A DNA stretch of 64,000 bases, from contig JADJYT010000002.1 of assembly GCA_016719635.1 (NCBI GenBank), positions 124,001 to 188,000 on the forward strand. Reading direction: 5' to 3'. Positions within the stretch are counted from its first letter, which is position 1, and each line of letters begins with the position of its first letter. The position numbers were made by a program, and so were the translations under genes. The notes under the pieces were generated by a model that saw only the letters and a program-made list of their open reading frames with translations, did no database searches and was not told the DNA's origin. Of the stretch, positions 50,135 to 60,463 are shown piece by piece. This DNA comes from Sphingobacteriales bacterium. GTDB taxonomy: Bacteria; Bacteroidota; Bacteroidia; Chitinophagales; JADIYW01.

Positions 50135-51694
50135 TTATTCACCACTCAGGTAGATATCTACACGACGGTTTTGAGCTCTGTCTTCTTCTTTAGACTGTTT
50201 GTCAGTCACCCAGGAGTTTTCTCCATAAGGCAGCAATAACACTCTTTGAGAGATCCCTGCACCTTCCAGGTAACGTTTTACAGCGTCACAACGTTTAGCA
50301 GATAAAGCATGATTGTAGCTGGTTGAACCTTCGCTGGAAGCATTACCTGCCAGATAGATGAAGTAGTTACCTTTCATATCACCTAACTTGGTCTTGAACG
50401 CATCCAGACTGGCTTTAGCTTCGTCTGTCAGTTCGTTTTTGTCCACTTCAAAGTACACAGAACCGAATTTTTTGTACACGATATTATCTAAACGGGCAGA
50501 TACCTTCTCGATTTCTTTGGTATTGTTATTCGCAGTGGTTAATGCATTGTTTGCCGTACTTTCTACACTGTCAATTCGTCCGTTGAGCGCTTCACCCAGC
50601 GAGTCAACCTTAGCAATAGCCTTGTCCCCTTTCTTGTCAGCATCTTCTGCCTTCTGATTCACCTTAGCAATCTCTTCATCCGTACGTTTCTTGTTCTTTT
50701 CGAACTCAGACTGATCTGTTTTGCGTTTCAGGCGGAAAGACAATAACACTTCATGGGTAGAACCCAATTGAGAAAAGTTCATGTTGCCTTTGCTGCCAAC
50801 CGGCGCTTTGTATGTATAGTTGATATCAACCAACCCTTTGATACTGGTACCGGCTGTAGCATGTATACCGGCAGCATTTGGCGAAATAAAGCCATTACCT
50901 TCACCTGTCGGTTTCAAACCACCACCGTTATTGTATCCAACCGCCAACCAAACCAACTGTTTGTATTTAGCCATCAAAGTGATATCCAGATACACCGGCA
51001 ATGATTTCTTGATGAAGTTCACCATGACAAAAGGTGCCAATGTCCAGTCTTTCTTTTTACCTATCACCGCCTCGTAACTGACCATACCGATAAATTGACG
51101 TTGATATCTCACACTTGAAGAAAGAGCAGGATCAACCGACTTAAAATTAGCTTTGTTGCCAATAACCTGAGGCACCGAGAAACCGACATTCAAGCCTTTC
51201 CAGTGGTAGTTGATACCGATAGACATATCAAAAGCGATACTTCTTCCTCCTAATGCTTTCGGATCTAAAGGATCGTTAGCTAAAAAAGGTCTCAGATTGA
51301 CAGAATTCACCCCTGCCTGCAACCCTATTGCTAAAACATGCGCTTTGTCTTTAGTCAAAGAAATATGGTATGCATAGGCCAAACTTCCGGTTGTGGTTTC
51401 CCATTTATTGGTTGCCCTGTCATGCTGGATGGTAGCACCCAAAGCCATGTTACCGGATTTGATACGGCCATCCCAGGTACCATAAACACTCATAGGACTG
51501 TTTGTCTGTCTGTCCCATTGTTTCTGGAAGCCTAAATTGATCCTGCCGCCATCCGGGTCCGTACCTGCCCTCGCCGGGTTGTACAGGAATGGATTGAGAA
51601 AGTACGTGTTATAAACTGGTAGCTGTTGTGCATCCGACAATTGGATTCCTGCGACTAACAAGGCTGCTAAGCTGATGATTTTATGTATGTTCAT
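50135..51694 (-). CDS. PorP/SprF-family outer-membrane protein fused to OmpA domain
   Basis: A 519-residue protein when started at 51694 (MNIHKIISLAALL), with a signal peptide cut near SDAQQ. The first 300 residues are a PorP/SprF beta-barrel: LPVYNTYFLNPFLYNPARAGTDPDGGRINLGFQKQWDRQ is the family start. A helical linker with coiled-coil repeats (about 310-400) leads to an OmpA peptidoglycan-binding domain (NELTDEAKASLDAFKTKL, AGNASSEGSTSYNHALSAKRCDAVKRYLEGAGI, NRRVDIYL). PorP/SprF proteins help secrete or anchor T9SS proteins with type B sorting domains. It follows the giant adhesin by 47 bp, fitting that role. Confidence 0.9.
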   Translation of the reverse strand: MNIHKIISLAALLVAGIQLSDAQQLPVYNTYFLNPFLYNPARAGTDPDGGRINLGFQKQWDRQTNSPMSVYGTWDGRIKSGNMALGATIQHDRATNKWETTTGSLAYAYHISLTKDKAHVLAIGLQAGVNSVNLRPFLANDPLDPKALGGRSIAFDMSIGINYHWKGLNVGFSVPQVIGNKANFKSVDPALSSSVRYQRQFIGMVSYEAVIGKKKDWTLAPFVMVNFIKKSLPVYLDITLMAKYKQLVWLAVGYNNGGGLKPTGEGNGFISPNAAGIHATAGTSIKGLVDINYTYKAPVGSKGNMNFSQLGSTHEVLLSFRLKRKTDQSEFEKNKKRTDEEIAKVNQKAEDADKKGDKAIAKVDSLGEALNGRIDSVESTANNALTTANNNTKEIEKVSARLDNIVYKKFGSVYFEVDKNELTDEAKASLDAFKTKLGDMKGNYFIYLAGNASSEGSTSYNHALSAKRCDAVKRYLEGAGISQRVLLLPYGENSWVTDKQSKEEDRAQNRRVDIYLSGE

Positions 51695-51741
51695 TTTTAT
51701 GATTTTACTTAGATTATTACTATTAATTCGCTTCATTCCTA

Positions 51742-52725
51742 TTATCTTTTAATGTGGATTGCACCTTTATATGTCTTCGTTGGCGTTGTGATGATAAACC
51801 AGTAAGCACCGTCCGGAAGTGTGTTGCCACTATATGTTCCGTCAAATCCGTCGCCGTTGTTATAGGCTGATGAACTGTACAGCAATGCACCGCCACGGGC
51901 AAATATCTGAATCGTATATGGAATACCCGCATTATTGAGGTTCTCAATATGAGGTATAACCCATGTATCGTTCAATCCATCGCCATTCGGTGTGATGATA
52001 TCCGGGATAATCAGTATCAGGTCAGGTATCACCCTTATCTCTACCGTATCTTTGTCCATACATCCGTTTTTATCCCAAACGGTAAATACCAGCGGATAAG
52101 GATTTGGTTCCGGAAGACTGTCTGTAAAGAAGAACGGATTCTTGATATTATCGATGTTCAGCAAGTCATTTGGTGTCCAGTTGAATGTGATGCCCTGATC
52201 ATTTACTGAACCGCCGTTCAATTGGTAGACGGTACCCTGTAACACAGAATCATCTTCACCAGCCAGTGCCACCGGATTCGGCCAAACAATTACATCTGTT
52301 GTGGCAGAATCAACGCATCCACCTGGCAGTGTAACTGTAACTGTCCAAACTCCTGTAAATAATGTATCCGCAGGATCTAACACCGGATTCTTAATATCAA
52401 ATGTTTCACCGTTTGGACCTGTCCAATGATAGGTACCGCCAAATACATTTGTAACGTTTAATTTAATCTTACCGCCTTCACAGACAGGACCATCGTTATC
52501 AGCGATTACTTTGTCAGGGAATGAGTAGATTTCAACTAAAATCGTGTATTTAGATGTACAGCCTGTTATGGTGTCAGTAAGTGTTACTGTGTAAAAACCC
52601 TGGTCATCCACTTCTGTTACATCTGCAATAGAAGGATTTTGTTCTTCGGAAGAATATCCATTCGGGCCATCCCAATGGTAAGCGTAAGGTGCATCCTGAT
52701 TGTCAACTGTCACAAACAAGTTCAA
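51742..52725 (-). CDS. C-terminal part of the giant adhesin, with T9SS type B sorting domain
   Basis: This 327-residue frame is in phase with the large gene at 52756-60102. Translating the bases between them gives SNSPLCEHQTL, which completes the Ig-like module broken at the TGA. It holds two more Ig/PKD-type modules (WDGPNGYSSEEQNPSIADVTE and WTGPNGETFDIKNPV) and a further beta module. The final 90 residues form a type B (gliding-motility, CHU_C-like) sorting domain with IPDIITPNGDGLNDTWVI, YTIQIFARGGALLY and DGAYWFIITTPTKTYKGAIHIKR. As a separate gene it would lack a signal peptide, so it makes sense only as the tail of the adhesin. Confidence 0.8.
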   Translation of the reverse strand: MNLFVTVDNQDAPYAYHWDGPNGYSSEEQNPSIADVTEVDDQGFYTVTLTDTITGCTSKYTILVEIYSFPDKVIADNDGPVCEGGKIKLNVTNVFGGTYHWTGPNGETFDIKNPVLDPADTLFTGVWTVTVTLPGGCVDSATTDVIVWPNPVALAGEDDSVLQGTVYQLNGGSVNDQGITFNWTPNDLLNIDNIKNPFFFTDSLPEPNPYPLVFTVWDKNGCMDKDTVEIRVIPDLILIIPDIITPNGDGLNDTWVIPHIENLNNAGIPYTIQIFARGGALLYSSSAYNNGDGFDGTYSGNTLPDGAYWFIITTPTKTYKGAIHIKR

Positions 52726-52755
52726 TGTCTGATGTTCGCACAGTGGTGAGTTGCT

Positions 52756-55700
52756 TCATACGCTATCCGCAACCGGAGCAGCATTTACAATCACCAGCAC
52801 TGAATCCGCTTCTGAACGGCAACCGTCCACCGTGATACATACTTTGTACCATCCGGACTGAACAGGAGTAACATTCGATAATGTGATACAGTTGGTATTC
52901 GCTTCAAATCCGTTAGGACCGTACCAGTTGTACACTGCACCTTTCTCAGGAGTAGACGCACAGAATGATACATCTTCACCTTCGCAAACCTGAACCGGAT
53001 CGGCCGGTACAATCGGAGCAGCCGGTTTAGGTTTAACCACTACTGTAGTCGTAGCTTTTTGAGAAACACATCCGTTTACTGTTACAGTTACACTGTAAAG
53101 ACCAGCCTGAGCTACCGTAATTGCCGGAACTGTAAATGTAGGATCTGTTGTAGTTCCCAACAAAACATCCCCCGGACCATACCAGTTATATTCAGTCGCA
53201 CCATCTACAGCAGATGCTGTCAGAATAAGGTCTTCACCTTCGCACAATGGACTATTGGAACTGATTGATGGCGGTTCCGGTGTAGGGTAAATTTCTACAT
53301 AAGTAGTACCCGGTAAAGAAGGACAACCTGTTTCTGTATCTGTAATAACCAATGTATATACACCCTGGTTATTAGCCTCGGTTACATCTGCAATCGTAGG
53401 ATTCTGTTCTGTAGAAGTGAAGCCGTTAGGGCCAGTCCACAAATAAGTGTAATCACCTTGTACGTTCGCAAACAATTCCAGCGTTGCACCTTCGCAAAGC
53501 GGAGCATTGCTGGTTGGTGCAGGCGTTTCCGGTAATGCATTAACCGTTACCACCACTTCTGTCGCTGCACTTTGACAACCGTCAACCGTTTGAGTAACCC
53601 AGTAAGAAGTAGTATTAGAAAGTGTAGGTGTGATATATTCCGCACCTTCCTGTACAACATGTGTCAGTGCCTGATCATCGTACCAGAAGAAACTTGCACT
53701 ATCCTGACCAGAAGCAACCAAACGTGTAGAGTTATCTGCACAAATCACGGTGCCACGAGCACTAGGAGCTTCCGGTGTAGGAACAACGGTCAGTGTGCCT
53801 GTTCCGTAATCCGAATAGCACCATTCTCTGTCATCATTAAACCATTCCGGCCATATAGTAAATGTCTGAGCTTCAATTTGGTAAGTTCCTGCAACATCAT
53901 ATCCGTAATCAGCGGGTGAAATTGTAAGAGTTGCGGTTGCATCTAAACTACCATACAATAAAGGTATAGACTGAGGATCTCCAATCGGGTTACCTAAATT
54001 ATCATAGAATTGAACTGCAGAAATGAGATAATCATTGTAATCATCATCATCCCATAAGATATCATCCGGGAAAGTTACATGTGCAATTAATGTGATACTA
54101 TCTGTCGGATTCTCAGATTGACAAACGGTAATATCCTGCACTCTAGGTGCTTCGAATTTTGGTCTTGATTTCACTTCCACATTACCCATCACACTTCGGC
54201 AGCCTGTAACAGGGTCAGTTGCGTCGTAATAGAATATAGTCCAAGAAGAAATTTCTGGTGTGGTAAATGTTCCGTTTTCATCGTCAGGATTGAAATGGTT
54301 TGTTAATAATACCTCTCCTCCTTTGTCTGCGTACCAGTTAATAATATATTCGTTTGGATTATCTACTGATACAGCAACCGGTGTATCAAAGCAAGTATAA
54401 ACATAGCCATCAACCGTAGGTTCCGGTAATTCCGGTCTTGGGTTTACGATGATATCCACCTGGGTAGCTGCACTGTTGCAGGTACCATTATTATTCACCA
54501 CATAGATGGTAGTGTTGCTGCCTAAAGGCTGAGTGGTATATACTGAGCCAACATGCAATAAGATAGTCAGGTTGCTGTCTGCATACCATTCCACCTGAGA
54601 AGCAGGATTGTTCACCGTTAATGTAACCGTTTCACCGACACATATCGGAGCAACCTGATTTACAACAGGAGCTGTGATAGCCGGCAATACGGTAAAGATA
54701 ACCGGTACACGGGTATTTGCACAGGTTGAATTGGAATCACACTGAGCATAGAACGTATAATTACCAGGAGCCAGTGTATCGTATTGAGCCGGAACAAACG
54801 GATTACCTGATCCCACCTGAGTGCCGCCGGCAGGAGCATCCCACCAGGTTATTGTATTACCGGTAGAAGCACCTGGTTCAGAATAAGTAATCGTAATGGA
54901 AGCAGCAGTTATTGTTCCGCCGTCTCCGTCTACCAAATCATCTGCTGTAAGTGTCCAGGTTCCTTGCGGAGATTGTCCGTTAAATCCTGACAATGCCTGA
55001 TTCGGTTTATAGGAACCGGCAGGAATATCAGAACCTGCTACAGCCGTAATTGTAGCAGCAGCTGCATCATCAAATGTATATAATAAAGGTGATGTACCTC
55101 CTGTTCCATAATTATCACTGCCAACTCCATTGTTATTGACTAGCTGAATGGAAGACAAAGGAGAGGCAAGGTCTAATTTAACATCACCACCCCAGGTATG
55201 CGCCATTTTGACATCTATTGTAACCTTGGTAACGGTAGCACCGGAAGGTAAAGCCGTTGCATCAAAGGTAATCGTCTGAGGAGAACCTGCATCCGGACCA
55301 ATAGGTATTATAGGTGGAGTAACTGACGCAGCAGGAACATTTGCCGTGCTGGTGCTTCCTAATGTATAATCAATGTTGATGGTAGCTGCATTTAAAAATC
55401 CATCATCTGAACCTACTAAATCAACGACATCCAATGTCCAGGTTCCGGAAGGATCCTGACCGTTAAATGCGCTCAGTAAATCATACGATTTATAAGAACC
55501 GGAAGGGATATAATTTGCCGTACCAATTGGTTGTGGATAATCTACAGCTGCATCATCAAAAATGTAATTCGCTGCAACCCCAGCTGACGCACCATAGTTA
55601 CTGGAGCCGCCTGTAGTCCAACCCGGGTCTGTTACATCTACGGATGTGGCAGCCGGTGAATTCAGTTTAAGATAAATATCTGCAGCCCATGTGTGGTACA

Positions 55701-58700
55701 TATCAACGGACAATGTCACTTTATTGATAGTTGCACCGGCAGGTATGGAAGAGGCATCAAAAGAAATTGTACCAGCGAAAAGTGCATCCGGTCCAATCAC
55801 CACCGGTAAAGGTGTGGAAGTTACTGCAACAGGAATGCTAACCGTTGTAATCACCGGAGGAGCAACCGTACCGGAACAATTTCCCTGTAAGCCTTCTCCC
55901 GGAGGAACCGTTTGTCCTAAACAAATGGTGTATCCTTGCGTGCCAAAAGGCAGTTCAGGTGCAGGGTTAACGGTTACATCTACTATTGCCGGGTCACTTT
56001 CACAACCGTTTAAGCTCTGAGTAACATAATAGGTGGTATTTTGGGATAAAGGTGGTGTTGTATATTCAGCACCCACCTGAACGGCATTAATCAAATCATC
56101 GGACGGATACCATCTGATATCAGCACCCTGTTCACCTTCTGCCGTTAAGAATGCCGGCTGACCGATACAGGTTGTAACAGGTTCTGCGGCAGGAGCATCC
56201 GGTCTTGCATTGATATGAACGTTAAAGTAAGTTCTTTCACTTTCACAGCCCAAATCGGAATAATTTTCAACGTATAATCCGAAATCACCGCCGCCCGGAG
56301 GAAATGCTGCTCCAGGAATGGTCAAGGTGAAAGTACCTCCGCCAAAACCGGTGGTAGAACCTGTATATATGACCGGACCTCCCGGTATACCGACAACTAT
56401 GTCATCCGTATTTTCCGGTAATGTCACGGTAATGACAACATCCTCGCCTTCGCAGACAGGCTGAACATCAGGAACTGTTACCGATGGAATAATAACCGGT
56501 TCAACAAGTGCCGTAGCATAGTTGAATTCTCTGGCATAACAGCCATACTGATTACGCTCAATAATATAATAGGTTGTTAAGTTATAATTCTGTGGTGTTG
56601 TAAATAATGTCGGATCTGTAATGAAGCTAGCTGAAGACAACGATGGATCTAATGCCCAATAGAAAGTACTGTTACCTCTGCCTGTCGTATCCAGTGCAAT
56701 TTCAGCAATGCCACCAAAACATACCGGCTGGTAGAACGGATCCACATTAAATCCTAAATAAGTAGGTTCCGGATTTAAAACAACGGTAACCCGAGCCGTA
56801 TCACTCAAACATCCGTTTACGGATTGACGTACCCAGAATGGGATTCTTATTGGTGCATTTCCAAAGTTAAATCCTAAAGCTGCCTGCGGCACTTCAAACC
56901 ATCTGCCTTCGTGAACCGGAACTGTAGCCGTAGCTGTATTGTACCAGTAAACGCTCGCACCCGGCACCAAGGAAGCTGTAACCGCTGCCAGCACCGGTCT
57001 TCTGTCGGCATAATCTCCGGAGCAAATTGGATTGTTGCTGGAAGTAACGGCCGGTGCTGCCGGAGCGTCGGTGACATTAACCACCACCGCAACCGGACTG
57101 GACAAGCAGCCTGTTGCACCTCTTTGTATAATTAAGAATGTATAAGTACCTGCTGAAGGAATGGACCCTGCAGCAACCGTAAAGGATACAGATGTAGGAG
57201 CTGTTGTAACATCCACGCTGTCTAATGGAGTTCCATCAGCAGCAGAAAGTACAACCATGCCATTTTCAGAAGTTGCTATCGTAATGGTCGCACTGCTGCC
57301 TGCACAAACACTGCTGGCAGTCACTGTAGGGTTAGATGGATCATTAATCACACTAACGGTAACAGGTATGATAGCACTAGGACAGAAAGCTCCTGTCTCA
57401 GGCAATGTTCTTACATAGAAGGTAGTCGTTTGAGCCAGGGCAGGTGTTGTATAGCTGTCACCTGAACCCACGATATCTACAAAATCCGGATCGGTAGACC
57501 ACTGACCGCCTGCGCCTGCACCGGTCAGGGTAGCAGCACTGCCTGCACACACCACGGTGTTAGAAACAGCTGGATCCGGCATTACCTGCAACAGTGTTAC
57601 GTCAATCTGAGTGGCAGGACTTTCGCAGCCCCCCACCGTTTGAGTAACCCAATAAGAGGTATTAGAGGTGATAGGTGTAGTGATATGCTGAGCACCAAAA
57701 TTAATCGGCACCTCTAAAGAAGCATCTGCATACCATTTTACGGTAGCACCCGGATCAGCCGTTACAGATAACGTAACCACATCTCCTTCGCACACACCCG
57801 CATTTTGTCCGACAGGAGCCAGCGGCGTTTCCAGCACCTGGAAAGTACCTAAACTAACGGCACCAATGCAGGAATGTCCAACGGATCTGTAGCGAACATC
57901 TATGGAATAATCACCTGCTGCAAAGCCAAATAATGTCAGTACCTGAGGATCAGAACCGGAAGCCTGATTAATTGGTCCAAAGCTACCTCCAGCAATCTGC
58001 ACACTGGAGCTATTGTAAATAAACACGTCAAAATAAATAGCGGTATCCGGAGCCGGAGCATCCACAGTGAAGTTCAGTGTTAAAGGCTGGCCTGTACATC
58101 CTACCACATTATCGACAAGATGAACAAAATTGGAATATGCATTTACCTGTGCCAATACCTGAACCGGTTCTGACAAACAACCTGCACCATCATCTTCTCT
58201 GACATAATAATAGGTATTCTGTGTCAGATTAGGTGTGACATACGTTGTACCTGAAGCCAGGAAAGAACCTACATCAGAACCTTCATACCAATGAACGGTA
58301 TTCTGACCATTGTTAGGTGTAGCCGTTAAAGTTGCGTTACCATTGAAACAGGTAAAATCTCCTGTAACGGTTGGTCCCGGAATATTACAAGCCAACACAT
58401 TCACTACAACAGAACTGATGGTAGCACAAGCACCGAATGCAGAATCTCTGCCATAGAAAGTGGTGGTGGTAAATAATGGGTTGGTATTATAAGTAGTACC
58501 TGTCCCTACTCTGGTTATCCCCGCATCGCTGTACCAGATGGTACTGGAGGAGGTGGAAGACAGAGAAGCAGTATTACCTGCAGTTACCGGATTAGGTGTT
58601 GCAGTCAATACAATTGCTGAACCGCTGGACGGTGTTACCGTAACGGTCACCGGTGTAGCAGCGCTTTCGCAGGTTCCCTGCGTTTGTGTTACATAATAGG

Positions 58701-60102
58701 TTGTTGTAGTTGTTAAGGAAGGAGTATTGAAAGTTGGCCCCACATTTTCCAAAGTTGTCAAACCCGGATTGGAATACCATCTTACCGTTGAAGCCAACGG
58801 CGCATTAGCTGTTAGGCTGGTACCTGTTCCCTCGCAAATCGACAATAAACCGGATACAACGGGTGCCGTAGTGTCTGTCACTACCAACCAGGCATACTCT
58901 ACCCAGTTACTGGCAGCGCAACCGTTACCGCAGGCAGAAACTCTCACTCTGATTCTGTTATCAGAACCTGTAGCCGTAACAGAAGGAGCTGCCGGCGAAG
59001 AAGCTGACCAGGTAGAACCGCCATTGATACTGGACTGATATTCAAATGCACAGGAAGCACCTGATTCAGTGCCGTATTGTGGATTTTGCAATGTCAGTGA
59101 AGTACCTGGACAAACCTGATTGGCATTAGGTGCTTTATCAGCTGTAGGATCATTTGGATCCGGTTTAACCGTAATGGTTATCTGGTTAGAATAGATGTCT
59201 TTATATAAGGAGATACCAAAAATGTCATCGACATCTCTGCAAAACTGAACCCTCCTTCTGAAAGTGTAAGTAGTGGTTACACCACCCACTAAATTTAATA
59301 CACCCGGATTGTATGTTGTTGCTGTAGCACCACCAATATCTGTGAAGCCACCGGCATTTATTCTTTGCTGCCACTGAACATTTTCAATAGCTCCGGTTGT
59401 CGGATCCGGGTCTCTAGGTGAAACAGAATTGTTAATCACATTCGGATCGCCGCCTGCACAGATAGTAGCCTCTGACGGCACGCTTAATGCGATAGGGCCG
59501 CCACTGTTAGCATCTGACAAACTGGCTTCATTCCATGTCCATCTCCACTGCCATCTTGCCCCGTAGGTCTCTGTCACGTCATCCGATGCACATCCGGATC
59601 TGAAAGAAGTCTGAACAGCAGAATAAGCACAAGGTGAGATGGAAGTAATCGATACATTATTCGCTCCGGAATTAGGACTGCCTAATCCACCGCAGTTTCC
59701 GTCATCACCACCGCTCAGAAAGCCATCCGCTTCATATCCGTTTATCTGAACATTCACCGTATTGGCTATTCCTATACCGGTAAACTGGGAAGTACCTGCA
59801 TAACCTAGCCAGGTTCCACATCCCACATCATCCGCTGATGCGGTATAGGTTCCTCCCCATGATGCAGTGCCACTGTGTTTTGCCCTGAATTGAATACGTG
59901 GGTCGGGCTCGTTTCCAAAACCACCGCAGTCGTTGCCACCGCAATTACTACCGTAGCTGCCCGAGGAGACGAGTGCTCCCTGCGAGGGTCTAACTTCCAA
60001 GTTTATTGTCTGAGCAATAGCACTCTGCCAGCCTACCAGAAGAACTAGCAGTAAAAGCGAAGCGAGAAGTTTAAAATGATTGGTTTTTGTTCTGCTTATC
60101 AT
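52756..60102 (-). CDS. Giant secreted Ig-like adhesin, main part
   Basis: 2448 residues up to a TGA at 52756-52758 (codon 2449); the same frame continues to 51742, so the intact protein would have about 2786 residues. A signal peptide (about 1-30) ends near QSAIAQ. At least eleven Ig-like modules of the Ig_7 type follow, each ending in a pattern such as TTYYVTQxxxxCES. Two tandem P-domain-like jelly-rolls lie at about residues 1424-1574 and 1590-1737 (FNGQDPSGTWTLDVVDL and FNGQSPQGTWTLTADDL). More PKD-like modules (WTGPNGFTSTEQNPT) precede the stop. Paired cysteines recur in every module. It is probably a surface adhesin or gliding-type protein exported by T9SS. Confidence 0.88.
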   Translation of the reverse strand: MISRTKTNHFKLLASLLLLVLLVGWQSAIAQTINLEVRPSQGALVSSGSYGSNCGGNDCGGFGNEPDPRIQFRAKHSGTASWGGTYTASADDVGCGTWLGYAGTSQFTGIGIANTVNVQINGYEADGFLSGGDDGNCGGLGSPNSGANNVSITSISPCAYSAVQTSFRSGCASDDVTETYGARWQWRWTWNEASLSDANSGGPIALSVPSEATICAGGDPNVINNSVSPRDPDPTTGAIENVQWQQRINAGGFTDIGGATATTYNPGVLNLVGGVTTTYTFRRRVQFCRDVDDIFGISLYKDIYSNQITITVKPDPNDPTADKAPNANQVCPGTSLTLQNPQYGTESGASCAFEYQSSINGGSTWSASSPAAPSVTATGSDNRIRVRVSACGNGCAASNWVEYAWLVVTDTTAPVVSGLLSICEGTGTSLTANAPLASTVRWYSNPGLTTLENVGPTFNTPSLTTTTTYYVTQTQGTCESAATPVTVTVTPSSGSAIVLTATPNPVTAGNTASLSSTSSSTIWYSDAGITRVGTGTTYNTNPLFTTTTFYGRDSAFGACATISSVVVNVLACNIPGPTVTGDFTCFNGNATLTATPNNGQNTVHWYEGSDVGSFLASGTTYVTPNLTQNTYYYVREDDGAGCLSEPVQVLAQVNAYSNFVHLVDNVVGCTGQPLTLNFTVDAPAPDTAIYFDVFIYNSSSVQIAGGSFGPINQASGSDPQVLTLFGFAAGDYSIDVRYRSVGHSCIGAVSLGTFQVLETPLAPVGQNAGVCEGDVVTLSVTADPGATVKWYADASLEVPINFGAQHITTPITSNTSYWVTQTVGGCESPATQIDVTLLQVMPDPAVSNTVVCAGSAATLTGAGAGGQWSTDPDFVDIVGSGDSYTTPALAQTTTFYVRTLPETGAFCPSAIIPVTVSVINDPSNPTVTASSVCAGSSATITIATSENGMVVLSAADGTPLDSVDVTTAPTSVSFTVAAGSIPSAGTYTFLIIQRGATGCLSSPVAVVVNVTDAPAAPAVTSSNNPICSGDYADRRPVLAAVTASLVPGASVYWYNTATATVPVHEGRWFEVPQAALGFNFGNAPIRIPFWVRQSVNGCLSDTARVTVVLNPEPTYLGFNVDPFYQPVCFGGIAEIALDTTGRGNSTFYWALDPSLSSASFITDPTLFTTPQNYNLTTYYIIERNQYGCYAREFNYATALVEPVIIPSVTVPDVQPVCEGEDVVITVTLPENTDDIVVGIPGGPVIYTGSTTGFGGGTFTLTIPGAAFPPGGGDFGLYVENYSDLGCESERTYFNVHINARPDAPAAEPVTTCIGQPAFLTAEGEQGADIRWYPSDDLINAVQVGAEYTTPPLSQNTTYYVTQSLNGCESDPAIVDVTVNPAPELPFGTQGYTICLGQTVPPGEGLQGNCSGTVAPPVITTVSIPVAVTSTPLPVVIGPDALFAGTISFDASSIPAGATINKVTLSVDMYHTWAADIYLKLNSPAATSVDVTDPGWTTGGSSNYGASAGVAANYIFDDAAVDYPQPIGTANYIPSGSYKSYDLLSAFNGQDPSGTWTLDVVDLVGSDDGFLNAATINIDYTLGSTSTANVPAASVTPPIIPIGPDAGSPQTITFDATALPSGATVTKVTIDVKMAHTWGGDVKLDLASPLSSIQLVNNNGVGSDNYGTGGTSPLLYTFDDAAAATITAVAGSDIPAGSYKPNQALSGFNGQSPQGTWTLTADDLVDGDGGTITAASITITYSEPGASTGNTITWWDAPAGGTQVGSGNPFVPAQYDTLAPGNYTFYAQCDSNSTCANTRVPVIFTVLPAITAPVVNQVAPICVGETVTLTVNNPASQVEWYADSNLTILLHVGSVYTTQPLGSNTTIYVVNNNGTCNSAATQVDIIVNPRPELPEPTVDGYVYTCFDTPVAVSVDNPNEYIINWYADKGGEVLLTNHFNPDDENGTFTTPEISSWTIFYYDATDPVTGCRSVMGNVEVKSRPKFEAPRVQDITVCQSENPTDSITLIAHVTFPDDILWDDDDYNDYLISAVQFYDNLGNPIGDPQSIPLLYGSLDATATLTISPADYGYDVAGTYQIEAQTFTIWPEWFNDDREWCYSDYGTGTLTVVPTPEAPSARGTVICADNSTRLVASGQDSASFFWYDDQALTHVVQEGAEYITPTLSNTTSYWVTQTVDGCQSAATEVVVTVNALPETPAPTSNAPLCEGATLELFANVQGDYTYLWTGPNGFTSTEQNPTIADVTEANNQGVYTLVITDTETGCPSLPGTTYVEIYPTPEPPSISSNSPLCEGEDLILTASAVDGATEYNWYGPGDVLLGTTTDPTFTVPAITVAQAGLYSVTVTVNGCVSQKATTTVVVKPKPAAPIVPADPVQVCEGEDVSFCASTPEKGAVYNWYGPNGFEANTNCITLSNVTPVQSGWYKVCITVDGCRSEADSVLVIVNAAPVADSV

Positions 60103-60395
60103 AATCGGTTATTTTAACTTTTAATAACGAAGGTAATAGTTTAGTGTTAATTTTAGCACAATTTTAAAATTTTATTTTTACAACTTTTGCTAACGACTGT
60201 GGAAAAGTAGAACATTATATTATAAAACAAGGGAAAATCAAGGACTTATGTATAAAAAATACCCTTTTTTGGGTAATTGATTTTGTATTTAAATACGTCT
60301 TTGAAAAGAATTATTTTAGGCCTGGGAGTGCATTAAATGAATTAAAAAAGTGTGGTGCCTACATAAAAATAAGGGTATCAACTTCTTCATTTAAC

Positions 60396-60424
60396 AAAAA
60401 AAGTGTTGATTTAGGTCAACACTT
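60396..60424 (-). terminator. Rho-independent terminator after the sigma-factor gene
   Basis: On the minus strand AAGTGTTGA and TCAACACTT form a perfect 9-bp stem with a 6-base loop, followed by a T run. It ends the regulator-sigma transcript before the adhesin. The rest of the 60103-60463 gap is AT-rich and should contain the adhesin promoter, which I could not identify with confidence. Confidence 0.8.
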
Positions 60425-60463
60425 TCAGGGGTTAAGGAACAGCTATATTCCTACTAATTCACT

